DNA from: Cecembia rubra
Lineage (GTDB): Bacteria; Bacteroidota; Bacteroidia; Cytophagales; Cyclobacteriaceae
DNA: 64,000 bases
Direction: 5' to 3'
Assembly (NCBI RefSeq): GCF_003014575.1
Contig: NZ_PYGF01000014.1
Span: 1-64,000 of the forward strand
The notes below the pieces were generated by a model, which did not search any database, was not told the origin of the DNA, and saw nothing but the letters and a program-made list of their open reading frames with translations. A program made the position numbers and the translations under genes. Positions 18,017 to 28,225 of the stretch are shown here, piece after piece (position 1 is the stretch's first letter; each line of letters starts with the position of its first letter).

Positions 18017-21000
18017 TTAATCCAAAATCTCATCAAAATCCTTACCTAACCAATATTGCCGGGAAAAAAATAAGGAGAACGGCCAGTTTTTTTCCTGCAA
18101 TTGTATAGGATGATAGGCAAAAGCTTCCTTTGCTCCATAAGAGCTGTGCAATCTATCATCATCGGTTAATATAGCTTTGGCATATTGACCTGATTCTAAT
18201 AGGGCCAAATCCATCCACTTAGAATCTTTGAAGGGTTTCAATTCAAAATTGCTTGAGTCCTCCAGTAGCTTTAGTTTCAATAGCCATCTTGAGTTATAAG
18301 TTTTTTGTTCAATTTCATTTCCATATACTTTTCCTTGTACTATATTTTCGACAAATTCAATATAATTCTTAAGCATTTCAACACCGGGATTTTTCAACTG
18401 GTCTTGTTTGAAATCCCTCGAGGAAAGACTTGTTATCAATGTGATGCTTTTCCTAGCTCTTGTGATTGCTACATTTAATCTGTTAATCCCTCCTGACTTT
18501 GATAACAACCCAAAATTTGCAATCAATCTTCCTGATTTATTCTTAGCATAACCAATTGAAAAAACAACCCTGTCGAATTCATCCCCCTGGACATTTTCAA
18601 TGTTCTTAATTTTCACATTTCGAAGATTGATCTCGGTGTCTTCCAAGACCATTTCCTGAATCAATTCCATTTGGAAAAAATTGAAAGTTATAATTCCAAT
18701 ATTGTCCCTGGGAAATTTTTTCTGGAGAAACCTTATTTCTTTGATTACTTCCTCTGCTTCATTCACATTTGTTTGAAATTCCCAAATTCCATCTACTTTT
18801 ATCATCCTAAATGCGTCTTGAGGATGATTCATGAGGTTCCTATCAGGAAGCATACTTAATTTTCCTTCATAGAAATTCATATTTGAAAATTGGATGAGAT
18901 TGGCCTGAGAACTTCTGTAATGACCCTGTAACCAATATCTTTCAAAATATTTGGAACAAAGTTCCAATAACGAAACAGTATCATACTCCAATCCTTCACC
19001 TTCCCCATCCATACGGATAGTATATAGGTCAAAAGGCTGCAACTGCTTTGAATCCCCCGCAATAACTACTTGCTTTCCCCTAAGCATGGCAGGAAATCCC
19101 TTTTCAACAAAACACTGAGAAGACTCATCAAAAATTACCAGATCAAAAGATTGTTTCAATGGAAAGAGAGCAGAAACTGTCTCAGGGGATGCAAGCCAAC
19201 AGGGCATCAGTTTAAAAACTTCCTCCTCATATGCCTCTAATACTTTCTTAACAGTCCAAATTTTCTTTTTCTTATTTACCTGATGGCTCAATTCCCTATA
19301 AGTAAGAAGGTTTCCCAAGCGGTTGTATTCAAGGGAATTAAATGTTCTTTCTCTGACCCGGAGCGCAGAAATGAATTTTGAAAGCTTCCATTTTTCAATC
19401 ACATCCGCTACCAATTCTTCCTGGATATGTTGGGCTTTGGGAGTACTGATTTCTTTTAATACAGGATATTTAAGTTCAATATGCTCAATCCACGCTAATC
19501 TTAGGCCTGATAAAAACTTTTCCTTTACTATTTCAAAATCCTGATCCGGGTAATTGTCCCAGATTTTCTCTATCAATTCTTTTTCATCAGCCTGGATTTG
19601 ATCCCTTAAGGCATCAAATGCTACTAAGTCATCAAAAATCAGCTTAAGTTCTTCTTTAAGAGATGCTATTTCCTTCCCTGAATTCTGCAAAAACAAATGT
19701 TGGACTTGTACTTTTGAAAACAAAAGATGCCAATATGGTAGCCTTTTTTCCAGTTCACCAAGATCACTTAGAAATGTACCCAACCGCATCAAAAACTCTT
19801 CCCCCTCAGAAATCTGGTCAAGCAGGAATTTACCGTCCTCGCCTAAGTTTTGGATAATCTCCATCGCATCAATAGCTTTAAAAAGAGATATTGCAAAATG
19901 GTTGAATTGAACAAAGTCAAATGGTTTTCCGGGAAGGTCCAGCCAGGTTTTTTGGGAAAGTAGCGTGTACTGATGATTTACGTTTAATCTATTTTCCAGC
20001 TTTTTTACTATCGTTTCATTTCCAAAATCATCTTGTGTTAGGCTATTTTTATCTAAAAGATGAAAAAGGGGCATGAATTTTTTCTTTTTCCATGGCCAAA
20101 GAAATACATTGACTAACTCCCTCCTTCTTTCCTGATATTCAAGAGACAGTTTTAAATATGACTCCACCTCATCGTCATTAGAGGTCCATTCCACACCATA
20201 CTCGGAAAGCATCAATTTAATAGCTGAAATCTTTTTGTCCAGCCAAGGCAGATCAATCTCCGAAAAATCCACCTTCAATATTTTCGAAAAAGCATTCAAT
20301 GTGTCCTTCTGGCTCAGGAGCAGAAAGCATTCTTTTAAACTTTCGTGTCTTTCATAAAGTGTGAACAGATAAGAAATATCAAATCTGCTGCATTGATGGT
20401 AATTATTTATGATTTTTGATTTAAAGGCCTCAATTTCATCAAAGGTCTCTTGAAATCTTAATAAAGTCTGTGGCGAAAAAAGGCTAAAGCTATCCCTGTG
20501 AAGCCAAAACGAATCATTCCTTTGATATTTCTTGTAATAAATCCCGTAAATTTTCAGGTTTCTTAAAAATGAATCCACCTTGTTAAAGGTAAGTTTTTTG
20601 TAAAATTGCCTAAGATCAAAATGCTCCTCTGAAAATTTTGATTCCAGATACAAGGACTTTATTGGTAAATCACATTCTTCGGTATTGAAAAGGGCTTTTT
20701 TATAATTGTCAAAAAACTCGGCGTTATTCTCTATGCGTTTCGACAATTGAAAGAACTGCCTTTCTAGCTGAATAGAATCGATTGATCTATTCATTTCTTC
20801 GTACTTGTCAATTGCTTCAATCTGGGACTGAATTTTTTGGAACAATTCCTTTCGATCTGCCCTAAAATCATGCACTAGCGCTAAAAAATCGCCAAACCCT
20901 AACTCCGAAAGCCTTTGAAATACTACATCAAGTGCAACTCTTTTCTGCGAAACCACCAAGACTTTCTTGCCCCGAGAGATATAATCAAGAGCTAGATTGC

Positions 21001-21964
21001 TGATCAATTGCGATTTTCCTGTACCGGGTGGTCCTTCCACCACAACTGATTTTCCGGATCTCACTGCTTTGAGCACTCGCTCCTGATAAGCATCCAAAGG
21101 GAAACAGCTGTATAATTGATCTTCCCTTACAGAGATCGGAAAACCTTCTTGGGGAGCAAAATGATGGTAAAATATATCCTCCAAAGAATCAAAATCGTTA
21201 TCTTTTAGAAGTGACTCATAGTCCTGAATCAAGAAGCTGGTCTTTTGGGAAAATAGCCCCAAAATGGAATAAGGCATTAATTTCAATTTGCCCAATTCCA
21301 ACCTTTCATCATCAAGACTTTTTGAAGAATTCGGGAAATTTTTTAGACGGTTTTCGTAAAGTTCTGAGGTGAAATTTATTACTAATTCTTTTTTCAAAAA
21401 CCTGTAAAGTTCATTTAAAAACCCTACCTGGTCATTTGGAAATACTTCTAAGGGGTTTTCCTCTTCAAAGTTTAAGGGTTCTGTACCATAGGCATGGGAA
21501 TAGGCCAAAAAGAAATTCTTATTAAAAAATGGAGGGTATGTTTTTGATTGTTTTAAAACCCAGGTTTCCGATTGCCTTACCAATTCTATCGGAAAAAAAA
21601 TCAATGGGCATCTTACTACCTGATCATTGATCAGTTTTCCTTCCACAAAGGGCCATCCTACAAACAAACTTTTTTCCCCGGTTTCGGACTCTGCTGTTTC
21701 AGCCAATGAAAGAATTCTTGCAAGTCTTTTTGAAATTACATTTACTTTTTCATCCCTCGCATCTGCCAAAGGTATCAGAGGTATAGATCTGTTCTTCTCT
21801 AATAGTTGCTCAATATAAAAGTAGGAAGGTTGGTGGTTCAAAAAATTGAAATCATTCAAGTCTACCATTTGAGAAATTATAAGATTGGATAGGTACAATG
21901 ACCTATTCCTACTGGATAAATCCACCAATCTATTGAGGTAAACCTGAAAGATATCTTTGAGCAT
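18017..21964 (-). CDS. DUF4011-type SF1 helicase/ATPase
   Basis: A 1315-aa protein. The N-terminus has the DUF4011 signature (NRLVDLSSRNRSLYLSNL, residues 11-28). A UvrD/Upf1-like superfamily 1 core follows, with Walker A GPPGTGKS at 311-318, Walker B-like VIFDESSQC, GDSKQLQPFD, and C-terminal helicase motifs (NVQGDEFDRVVFS, LNVAITRARKSI). A long helical insertion (~380-900) separates the two halves of the core. Relatives include large helicases fused to nucleases and found in defence loci; here there is no recognisable nuclease domain. The last ~100 residues are unassigned. The gene follows the SDR gene by 5 bases and may be cotranscribed with it. A role in nucleic-acid processing is inferred. 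Confidence 0.82.
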   Translation of the reverse strand: MLKDIFQVYLNRLVDLSSRNRSLYLSNLIISQMVDLNDFNFLNHQPSYFYIEQLLEKNRSIPLIPLADARDEKVNVISKRLARILSLAETAESETGEKSLFVGWPFVEGKLINDQVVRCPLIFFPIELVRQSETWVLKQSKTYPPFFNKNFFLAYSHAYGTEPLNFEEENPLEVFPNDQVGFLNELYRFLKKELVINFTSELYENRLKNFPNSSKSLDDERLELGKLKLMPYSILGLFSQKTSFLIQDYESLLKDNDFDSLEDIFYHHFAPQEGFPISVREDQLYSCFPLDAYQERVLKAVRSGKSVVVEGPPGTGKSQLISNLALDYISRGKKVLVVSQKRVALDVVFQRLSELGFGDFLALVHDFRADRKELFQKIQSQIEAIDKYEEMNRSIDSIQLERQFFQLSKRIENNAEFFDNYKKALFNTEECDLPIKSLYLESKFSEEHFDLRQFYKKLTFNKVDSFLRNLKIYGIYYKKYQRNDSFWLHRDSFSLFSPQTLLRFQETFDEIEAFKSKIINNYHQCSRFDISYLFTLYERHESLKECFLLLSQKDTLNAFSKILKVDFSEIDLPWLDKKISAIKLMLSEYGVEWTSNDDEVESYLKLSLEYQERRRELVNVFLWPWKKKKFMPLFHLLDKNSLTQDDFGNETIVKKLENRLNVNHQYTLLSQKTWLDLPGKPFDFVQFNHFAISLFKAIDAMEIIQNLGEDGKFLLDQISEGEEFLMRLGTFLSDLGELEKRLPYWHLLFSKVQVQHLFLQNSGKEIASLKEELKLIFDDLVAFDALRDQIQADEKELIEKIWDNYPDQDFEIVKEKFLSGLRLAWIEHIELKYPVLKEISTPKAQHIQEELVADVIEKWKLSKFISALRVRERTFNSLEYNRLGNLLTYRELSHQVNKKKKIWTVKKVLEAYEEEVFKLMPCWLASPETVSALFPLKQSFDLVIFDESSQCFVEKGFPAMLRGKQVVIAGDSKQLQPFDLYTIRMDGEGEGLEYDTVSLLELCSKYFERYWLQGHYRSSQANLIQFSNMNFYEGKLSMLPDRNLMNHPQDAFRMIKVDGIWEFQTNVNEAEEVIKEIRFLQKKFPRDNIGIITFNFFQMELIQEMVLEDTEINLRNVKIKNIENVQGDEFDRVVFSIGYAKNKSGRLIANFGLLSKSGGINRLNVAITRARKSITLITSLSSRDFKQDQLKNPGVEMLKNYIEFVENIVQGKVYGNEIEQKTYNSRWLLKLKLLEDSSNFELKPFKDSKWMDLALLESGQYAKAILTDDDRLHSSYGAKEAFAYHPIQLQEKNWPFSLFFSRQYWLGKDFDEILD

Positions 21965-21969
21965 GAACT

Positions 21970-22785
21970 TTATTTAAATGGAGAATCTTTTTCTTTGGCC
22001 ATGTGATTGTAAACAATTCCATCCATGATGCCTGGAATCCATTTATTCAAGAATACTGCCAATTTGCCCTGACCTGTGAGTACAAGATCTCTTTTTCTCT
22101 TTAATATAGCTTTCAATATTTCCTTGGCTACCTCCTCAGAACTCATCATCTTGGCTTCTTCCCTAGGAGATTCTCCCTGAGGTGTTCCATCGGCTGTAAG
22201 GGCATTGTTCCTGATATTGGATGCTGTAAAACCAGGGCTTGCAACCAATACATGTACCCCCCTTTTCATAACTTCTGTCCGGAGAGATTCAAAAAATCCG
22301 TTCATGGCATATTTACTTGCTGTATATGCTGTTCTTGCAGGAGTTCCTCTGTAACCATTGATTGAAGATACTCCAACAATTGAACCTTTATTTTTAAGAA
22401 TTTCCGGAAGACAATATTTGGTGGCGTAAACTGTTCCCCAAAAATTGGTGTCCATAACTTTATGAAAAACCTCTAAATCCAAATTTTCAAATAAGGCCCG
22501 CATACTGATTCCAGCATTATTGATAAGTACATCAATCCTTCCGAAATGTTTTACGGTCTCTTCAGCCAACTTTTTATTATCTGCTTCAGAAGCCGCATCT
22601 GCAAGAATCCCCAAAACAGAAACCCCTTCATTTTCAAGTCGTTTGACTGAATTTTCCAATTTCTCAGAATTCCTTCCGGTTATGGTAATTTTTGCCCCTT
22701 CCATTCCGAAAGCAAAGGCACAAGCTTCACCAATCCCAGAAGTGGCACCTGTTATGATAACAACTTTATCCTTAAATCTCATCAT
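21970..22785 (-). CDS. SDR family oxidoreductase
   Basis: A 271-aa short-chain dehydrogenase/reductase with the Rossmann motif TGATSGIG (~12-19), LINNAGIS, catalytic Ser in GVSSINGY and the YxxxK pair in YTASKYAMNGF. The Arg in TGRNSEKL after beta-2 suggests NADP(H) preference. The C-terminus (GQGKLAVFLNKWIPGIMDG) resembles DhrS7-like membrane-associated SDRs. The substrate is unknown. It is the first gene of a possible two-gene unit with the downstream helicase. Confidence 0.88.
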   Translation of the reverse strand: MMRFKDKVVIITGATSGIGEACAFAFGMEGAKITITGRNSEKLENSVKRLENEGVSVLGILADAASEADNKKLAEETVKHFGRIDVLINNAGISMRALFENLDLEVFHKVMDTNFWGTVYATKYCLPEILKNKGSIVGVSSINGYRGTPARTAYTASKYAMNGFFESLRTEVMKRGVHVLVASPGFTASNIRNNALTADGTPQGESPREEAKMMSSEEVAKEILKAILKRKRDLVLTGQGKLAVFLNKWIPGIMDGIVYNHMAKEKDSPFK

Positions 22786-22949
22786 TTTACATATTGAATT
22801 GTTAAAGATAAAAAGATGCTCGGGATGAATATAAATTCAATTCAATTTTTAGTACTAAATTTCCTTTGATCCAAAGCTAAAACGAAAAAGGAATTCATGT
22901 TTTATGAAGGCACAAGGCTTAGAGAATTTTTTTACTTAATTTTGCGGCC

Positions 22950-24356
22950 ATGTCCAGAAAGATGAAAAATAAGGTTATCAATAACCTCCAGATAGAAAGG
23001 ATTGCAGCAGAAGGAAAATGCGTGGCACATTATGAGGGTAAGGTTGTTTTTGTCAATAATGTTGCACCAGGGGATGTGGTGGATGTAAGGGTTACCAGAG
23101 GCAAAAATTCGTTCATGGAGGGAGAAGCCATTGTTTTTCATGAATTATCAAAGGAACGCGTTGATCCATTTTGCTCACACTTTGGCACTTGTGGTGGTTG
23201 TAAGTGGCAACACATCAATTATGAGCTCCAGAAATCCTACAAAAGACAACAAGTAATCGATCAATTCACCAGGATAGCTAAAGTAGATACCCCTGAAGTA
23301 TTGCCGATAATAGGATCAAATAAAACCCAGTATTACAGAAATAAGCTGGACTTTACCTTTTCCAATAATCGCTGGCTGACCAGGGAAGAGATCAATTCAG
23401 GTGAAACTTTTGAAAAAAATGCTTTGGGATTTCACATTCCCAAGATGTTTGATAAAATTATTGACATCGAACACTGCTATCTGCAGGGAGGATTATCTAA
23501 TGAAATTAGAAACAAACTCAGGGATTTCGCACTAAAAGAAAGTTTGAGTTTCTATGATATCAGGAACCAGAATGGATTGCTTAGAAACCTCATTATCCGG
23601 ACAACTAGTATTGGCGAAACAATGGTTATTGTGCAGTTTGGCGAGGATAATCCCAATCAAATTGAGCTTGTAATGCAATTTTTAAAACACAATTTCCCCT
23701 CAATAACTTCTCTATTGTATATCATTAACCTTAAGAAAAATGAGACTTACCATGATCTTGAAGTAAATACCTATCAGGGTAAGGATTACATTGAGGAAGA
23801 AATGGAGGACTTAAAATTCAGAATCGGACCAAAATCCTTTTACCAGACCAATTCCGAACAGGCTTATGAACTTTATAAGGTCGCGAGGGAATTCGCAGAA
23901 TTAACAGGGGAAGAAATAGTTTATGATTTGTACACCGGTACAGGAACCATAGCTAATTTTGTAGCCAAAAGAGCAAAATCGGTAATTGGGATAGAATATG
24001 TTGAAGCAGCGATTGAAGATGCCAAATTAAATTCAAAGGTCAACGGATTGGATAACACCTCATTTTTTGCAGGGGATATGAAAGACATTTTAAATGATGA
24101 GTTCTTGAATAACCACCCCAAACCAGATGTAATCATTACGGATCCCCCAAGGGCCGGCATGCATGAGGATGTGGTGAATATGCTTCTAAGGTTGGAAGCT
24201 CCAAAAATTGTTTATGTGAGTTGTAATCCTGCAACGCAGGCTAGAGACCTTGCTTTATTGGCAGAAAAATATAAAATCGATATAATTCAGCCTGTTGATA
24301 TGTTCCCTCAGACTTACCATGTAGAGAATGTTGTAAGATTAACTTTAAAATCATGA
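22950..24356 (+). CDS. rlmD: 23S rRNA (uracil-5-)-methyltransferase RlmD/RumA-like
   Basis: A 468-aa SAM-dependent tRNA/rRNA uracil-C5 methyltransferase. An N-terminal TRAM OB-fold (~8-65) is followed by the [4Fe-4S] cysteines Cys75, Cys81 and Cys84 (CSHFGTCGGCKWQ) and a fourth Cys near 172 (DIEHCYL). The methyltransferase domain has YDLYTGTGTIANF (SAM loop), DPPRAGMHEDV, and the catalytic nucleophile in YVSCNPATQARDL. The family converts U1939 and/or U747 of 23S rRNA, or U54 of tRNA, to m5U; sequence alone does not settle which. A TAATTTTG motif at 22937-22944 sits just before the ATG. The stop overlaps the next gene (ATGA). Confidence 0.92.
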   Translation: MSRKMKNKVINNLQIERIAAEGKCVAHYEGKVVFVNNVAPGDVVDVRVTRGKNSFMEGEAIVFHELSKERVDPFCSHFGTCGGCKWQHINYELQKSYKRQQVIDQFTRIAKVDTPEVLPIIGSNKTQYYRNKLDFTFSNNRWLTREEINSGETFEKNALGFHIPKMFDKIIDIEHCYLQGGLSNEIRNKLRDFALKESLSFYDIRNQNGLLRNLIIRTTSIGETMVIVQFGEDNPNQIELVMQFLKHNFPSITSLLYIINLKKNETYHDLEVNTYQGKDYIEEEMEDLKFRIGPKSFYQTNSEQAYELYKVAREFAELTGEEIVYDLYTGTGTIANFVAKRAKSVIGIEYVEAAIEDAKLNSKVNGLDNTSFFAGDMKDILNDEFLNNHPKPDVIITDPPRAGMHEDVVNMLLRLEAPKIVYVSCNPATQARDLALLAEKYKIDIIQPVDMFPQTYHVENVVRLTLKS

Positions 24357-24730
24357 TTTCAGATTTCAATGATCCGGAATTGTCCGGCAAATATCTCGGA
24401 ACCATCACCAAGGATTTTGTAAATGTATCAGATATCCTCAAAGAAGCATCTTATCAAGTCAGAAGTAGGAAGTTTTCGGATTATCCCATTTTCCCCATTT
24501 CCAAAGAAGAACAGCCAATTGGGCAGTTATTTTTAGGAAAGGTAGAAAAAAAGTTGGACTGGAATTACTACATCACCTATCTGGATGAGTTCATTCAACG
24601 AAAATTGATTGCGGAAGAACTTGTTGAAGACTTTAAAAAAGCCTACAAAAATCCGGATGAATTTTGCTGTCTGTTTGTAATGGACAAAGAATTCACAAGC
24701 TTTGTGTATATCCCTTATCCTGAGGATTGA
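24353..24730 (+). CDS. Conserved hypothetical protein coupled to rlmD
   Basis: A 125-aa protein whose ATG overlaps the rlmD stop (ATGA), so translation is probably coupled. It is soluble and acidic with no signal peptide or known motif. Visible features are an N-terminal DFNDPELSGKYLGTI, a central alpha-helical stretch (FIQRKLIAEELVEDFKKA) and a beta-rich C-terminus. I do not recognise the family. A role linked to the methyltransferase is suggested only by the overlap. Confidence 0.75.
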   Translation: MISDFNDPELSGKYLGTITKDFVNVSDILKEASYQVRSRKFSDYPIFPISKEEQPIGQLFLGKVEKKLDWNYYITYLDEFIQRKLIAEELVEDFKKAYKNPDEFCCLFVMDKEFTSFVYIPYPED

Positions 24731-24760
24731 TGGTCTGTTCCTGTTCAAAATAAGAAATCC

Positions 24761-24789
24761 GGAAAGTTTACTATTTGCGTAAACTTTCC
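24761..24789 (+). terminator. Probable terminator hairpin after the rlmD operon
   Basis: GGAAAGTTTA at 24761-24770 pairs perfectly with TAAACTTTCC at 24780-24789 across a 9-nt loop, 31 bases after the stop codon. The T-rich tract is delayed (about 24805-24820), so it is either a weak terminator or a 3'-end-protecting hairpin. Confidence 0.5.
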
Positions 24790-25504
24790 CCATCTAAGAT
24801 CACTTTTATTTTTTTTGTCGATAAACCTATTCCCTGTATTTTATTCAAGTAAGTTATTGAAATAGTAATGTTTCTTTCATACTGCCAAAATGATTGATCG
24901 AAAGGATTGTCCGGTCAGCCCCAATCCCGGTTATCCCTTGTATAATATGGATTTAATGTTTGATTAAACTTTTTTATTTTGCCGAATCTAGGTTTAAATC
25001 CAGGTCTACACCTAAAATAGATCAACATAACTTTTGCAGGCTGTTTATAGCTTTATAGCATAATACTTAAGGTTTCCTCCTTGTTTTTAGACCACAAAGC
25101 AGGCAATTTGAAGGCTATAGAAATAGCTAAAATTATAACTTGGAAGGTTTCCCTTTTTAAACTCTGTTTAAAGTTCTTTTACCTTTACTTCTAATATATT
25201 GCCGGATTAAATTTTTGAATAGAACATTTTGGCAGCCTGATAAAATATTCTTCCATCCTTGATAGAAGGACAGAGGTCAGGGGTAGTTTAACTCTCAACC
25301 AAATTTACCGCGTCTAAGAGATAATCCCCATCATTCAACTTCTTTTCAATTAACAAAATATTTTTCTTTTGTAATAAAGGATCCATAATAACCCGAGGTT
25401 CCCTGTAGTCCACCACAATTTGAAGTTGATAAAACTTTGAACGTTTTTGTTAAATTGACCTCTTACAAAAAATCACCTATTGTAAACACAAAAAATAAGG
25501 TCAT
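24790..25504. other. Long intergenic region without genes
   Basis: About 715 bases, AT-rich, with no open frame that looks coding and no tRNA or rRNA. It lies between the convergent rlmD unit (plus) and thiL (minus), so no promoter is required here. I see nothing specific in it. Confidence 0.55.
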
Positions 25505-25565
25505 TTTTTCCTGGAATCGGTATAAAGGAGAGAAATCCTGTACTTTATACCGATTCAAGGAAAAA
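25505..25565. repeat. Long near-perfect inverted repeat 3' of thiL
   Basis: The 23-base arms at 25505-25527 and 25543-25565 are complementary except for one mismatch, around a 15-nt loop. The core is GAATCGGTATAAAG/CTTTATACCGATTC. The T-run lies on the 5' side and the A-run on the 3' side on both strands, the opposite of an intrinsic terminator. The right arm ends one base before the thiL stop codon. Confidence 0.8.
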
Positions 25566-25566
25566 C

Positions 25567-26595
25567 TTAGAAGTGTTTCCAACCTTGAGCTTTCAATTGT
25601 GCCGCAGTACCACTTTTCGTCACTAAATACTTTCCGTCCTCTTCTTTGGAAACATGACCGATAAAATGAATGTCAGGATGCTTCTCCAACTTATGAAAGT
25701 CCTTTTGATCAATAGTAAATAATAATTCATAATCCTCCCCTCCATTCAGTACACACGTAATTGGGTCCAAGCCAAGTTCTACTGCTGTATCAAAAGTTTG
25801 CTTATCAATTGGAAGCTTATCTTCATATATTGTCACGCCAACATTAGAGGCTTTACAGATATGGAATAATTCTGAAGCCAATCCATCCGAAATATCCATC
25901 ATACTGGTAGGTATTACTTCAAGTTCTCTAAGTTCGTGGATAATATCCATCCTAGCTTCAGGTCGTAATTGTCGAGCTGTGACGATCTGATATTTTTCAA
26001 GTTCAGGCTTCATATCCGGATTGGAAAGGAATACCTGCTTTTCTCTTTCCAGAACCTGTAAACCAACCAAAGCTCCTCCTAAGTCTCCGGTCACACAGAT
26101 AATATCATTCACTTTGGCTCCAGACCGATAGACAATTTGTTCCTTTTTCGCCTCTCCAATGGCAGTTACCGAAATCACCAGGCCAGATCTAGAGGCAGTA
26201 GTATCACCACCAATCACATCCACACTATAATGCTCTGCAGCCGCATTGATGCCAGCGTATAATGCATCAACAGCTTCAACTGAAAATCTATTGGACAAGG
26301 CAATGCTAACTGTAATCTGTTTTGGAATTGCATTCATAGCTGCTACATCAGAAACATTAACAGCTACGGCTTTGAAACCCACATGGGTTAATGGCGCATA
26401 TGAAAGATCAAAATGTACCCCTTCCAATAAAAGGTCCGTAGTGACAACTTTCACATGTTCACCTGAATCTATGACAGCGGCATCATCTCCAATTCCTTTC
26501 AGAGTAGATGAATGTCGGATAACTATTTTTTCGTTGAGGTGATCTATCAGACCAAATTCACCAAGCGCACTTATTTCTGTTCTTTTTTCTGACAT
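25567..26595 (-). CDS. thiL: Thiamine-monophosphate kinase
   Basis: A 342-aa ThiL, which phosphorylates thiamine monophosphate to thiamine diphosphate using ATP and Mg2+. It is recognised by the PurM-like signatures KGIGDDAAVID (~32-42), TTDLLLEGVHFDL, VNVSDVAAMNA, VIGGDTTAS, ICVTGDLGGALVGLQ and DISDGLASE, with C-terminal NGGEDYELLFT. Length is normal for the family. No thi gene is adjacent and no TPP riboswitch is seen upstream. The inverted repeat at 25505-25565 follows its stop. Confidence 0.95.
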   Translation of the reverse strand: MSEKRTEISALGEFGLIDHLNEKIVIRHSSTLKGIGDDAAVIDSGEHVKVVTTDLLLEGVHFDLSYAPLTHVGFKAVAVNVSDVAAMNAIPKQITVSIALSNRFSVEAVDALYAGINAAAEHYSVDVIGGDTTASRSGLVISVTAIGEAKKEQIVYRSGAKVNDIICVTGDLGGALVGLQVLEREKQVFLSNPDMKPELEKYQIVTARQLRPEARMDIIHELRELEVIPTSMMDISDGLASELFHICKASNVGVTIYEDKLPIDKQTFDTAVELGLDPITCVLNGGEDYELLFTIDQKDFHKLEKHPDIHFIGHVSKEEDGKYLVTKSGTAAQLKAQGWKHF

Positions 26596-26720
26596 TATTT
26601 TAGCAATTAATTATACCATCAAAGATATGATGAAAACTACACCATTCTATTCAATAAATGAATTACAAAAATACAAGGTTAAATATTATTTAAGTTTAAT
26701 AGAAAAAAAGCTGGAATTCC

Positions 26721-26754
26721 AAAAAAAAAAGACCGATTAGAGATAATCGGTCTT
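26721..26754 (-). terminator. Rho-independent terminator of the lipoprotein gene
   Basis: On the minus strand an 11-bp perfect stem (AAGACCGATTA/TAATCGGTCTT) with a 4-nt loop is followed by ten consecutive T. It lies about 50 bases beyond the stop codon of the lipoprotein gene at 26805. It is a textbook intrinsic terminator. Confidence 0.9.
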
Positions 26755-26804
26755 GAATCAACTTTTATTTGAAAATTTAATTTCTAATTTTCTATCAATC
26801 TATC

Positions 26805-27923
26805 TTATTTCGGCACTTGCTTTTCTTTAAAGAAATCCACTTTTGATTTGGTGTAAGCTCCACAGCCTCCCGCCGGGGAGTTACAAGATGTTGAAATTAA
26901 AATTTCATTGTTGGGCAATTCTGTAATTACGTTTATCCTTCCAGATAACCCTTTGTTTTCTAATTCGATCCTTCTTATTGTACCTCCTCCAATAGTCAAT
27001 TGATAAATTTCATTACCAAAGAATCCAATTACTTTTCCATCAATTTCAGTAAAATCCAGAAGTGAGAGTAACTGATTATATTCAACGCTTCCTGCAATAG
27101 ACCAATTACTTCCATTGCGGTCTGATGTCTTTGCTACAATATTGCCTGTTCGACTGTCTATTTCAATAGACATTAATCCTGCTTGATATTTGAATATTTT
27201 ACCCTTGTTTTCAGATATTTTTGAAAAGTTTCCGTTGTTATCAAACTTATACTTGAAAAAATCTAACTGAACATAAAAATTATCAAAATGAGATTCAATG
27301 TTCTCACAATTAACATAATAATCTATGAAATTTTCTTTTATTAATTGAATACTTTTGATGACTATCTTATCATTTTCCAGATCTGTTTTTATCAACAAAA
27401 AACTTGGCGTATTAACAGCTACCCCATTTGATAAGGATCTGTAAGGAATAAATGCTGTACCAGTTGGTAATAATCCAAAAGCCTCACCTTCCCACAAAGG
27501 GATATCTTCAAAAAATAGAAATTCAGGATCAAGTTCAATCATATTTAGCCTAATGGCATTATCAAGGCTCAAATTAGCTGGATTAAAAACAAAAACCTCT
27601 CTCTCAGTTCTTGTAATAAATGCCTTTTCCGATAAAGGAAGTTTGTATCTTCCAATTCTGGATTGAAATTGTTGGAAACTCAAGGGCGAATTTGCGCTTG
27701 TAATATTTAGGGGATTGAATAAGGCGTTGCCTGATACTGCTTTTAATACATTTCCAAACAATTTTGTATTTGCTAGACCCTGATTTACAAATTCTGACTT
27801 CGACCAAGATACAATTTCTACAGGTTGAGGAATTGGATCAGAATCATCTTCTTTGCTACAACCAAAGAATCCAGATATTAGTATAAAGAATAATAATTTT
27901 AATGGTAATGGGGATATTCTCAT
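26805..27923 (-). CDS. Predicted surface lipoprotein, function unknown
   Basis: Predicted lipoprotein of about 372 aa. The start MRISPLPLKLLFF at 27923 is preferred over the upstream in-frame start at 28007 because it begins the signal peptide directly. The lipobox is LISGFFGC, followed by SKEDDSDP. An acidic pair just after a Lys close to the cysteine resembles the lipoprotein export signal that sends Bacteroidota lipoproteins to the cell surface. The rest is beta-rich with repeated blade-like stretches, possibly a propeller (inference). No enzyme motif is recognised. It is monocistronic with its own terminator. Confidence 0.72.
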   Translation of the reverse strand: MRISPLPLKLLFFILISGFFGCSKEDDSDPIPQPVEIVSWSKSEFVNQGLANTKLFGNVLKAVSGNALFNPLNITSANSPLSFQQFQSRIGRYKLPLSEKAFITRTEREVFVFNPANLSLDNAIRLNMIELDPEFLFFEDIPLWEGEAFGLLPTGTAFIPYRSLSNGVAVNTPSFLLIKTDLENDKIVIKSIQLIKENFIDYYVNCENIESHFDNFYVQLDFFKYKFDNNGNFSKISENKGKIFKYQAGLMSIEIDSRTGNIVAKTSDRNGSNWSIAGSVEYNQLLSLLDFTEIDGKVIGFFGNEIYQLTIGGGTIRRIELENKGLSGRINVITELPNNEILISTSCNSPAGGCGAYTKSKVDFFKEKQVPK

Positions 27924-28225
27924 AGCAGAACTAGATTTATTAGATAAATCCATATAAATGGTAAATTGAGTATTCATAGTATTTCTAAATAGATAAATTA
28001 ATGGCATTATTTTTAAATCACCATAATTAAACTATGTTAATAGTGATAATTGGCATTTTTGAAGAATTTGTTTGAATTTATAACAAAGCTTCGATTTAAT
28101 TTGAAATTTAGATATAAAATTACAATTTGGATTCATCAAACCATTAAATTATCTAATTAGTTAATATAATTTTTTTCTTCTTGATTCTTCTTATTTTCTT
28201 TCTCCAAATTTTTGGATCATTTCAA

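Noticed and set aside
22913..22950. Full -33/-7 promoter before rlmD
   Set aside because: TAATTTTG at 22937 fits the -7 motif but no TTTG lies at a suitable distance, and the motif is only 5 bases from the ATG.
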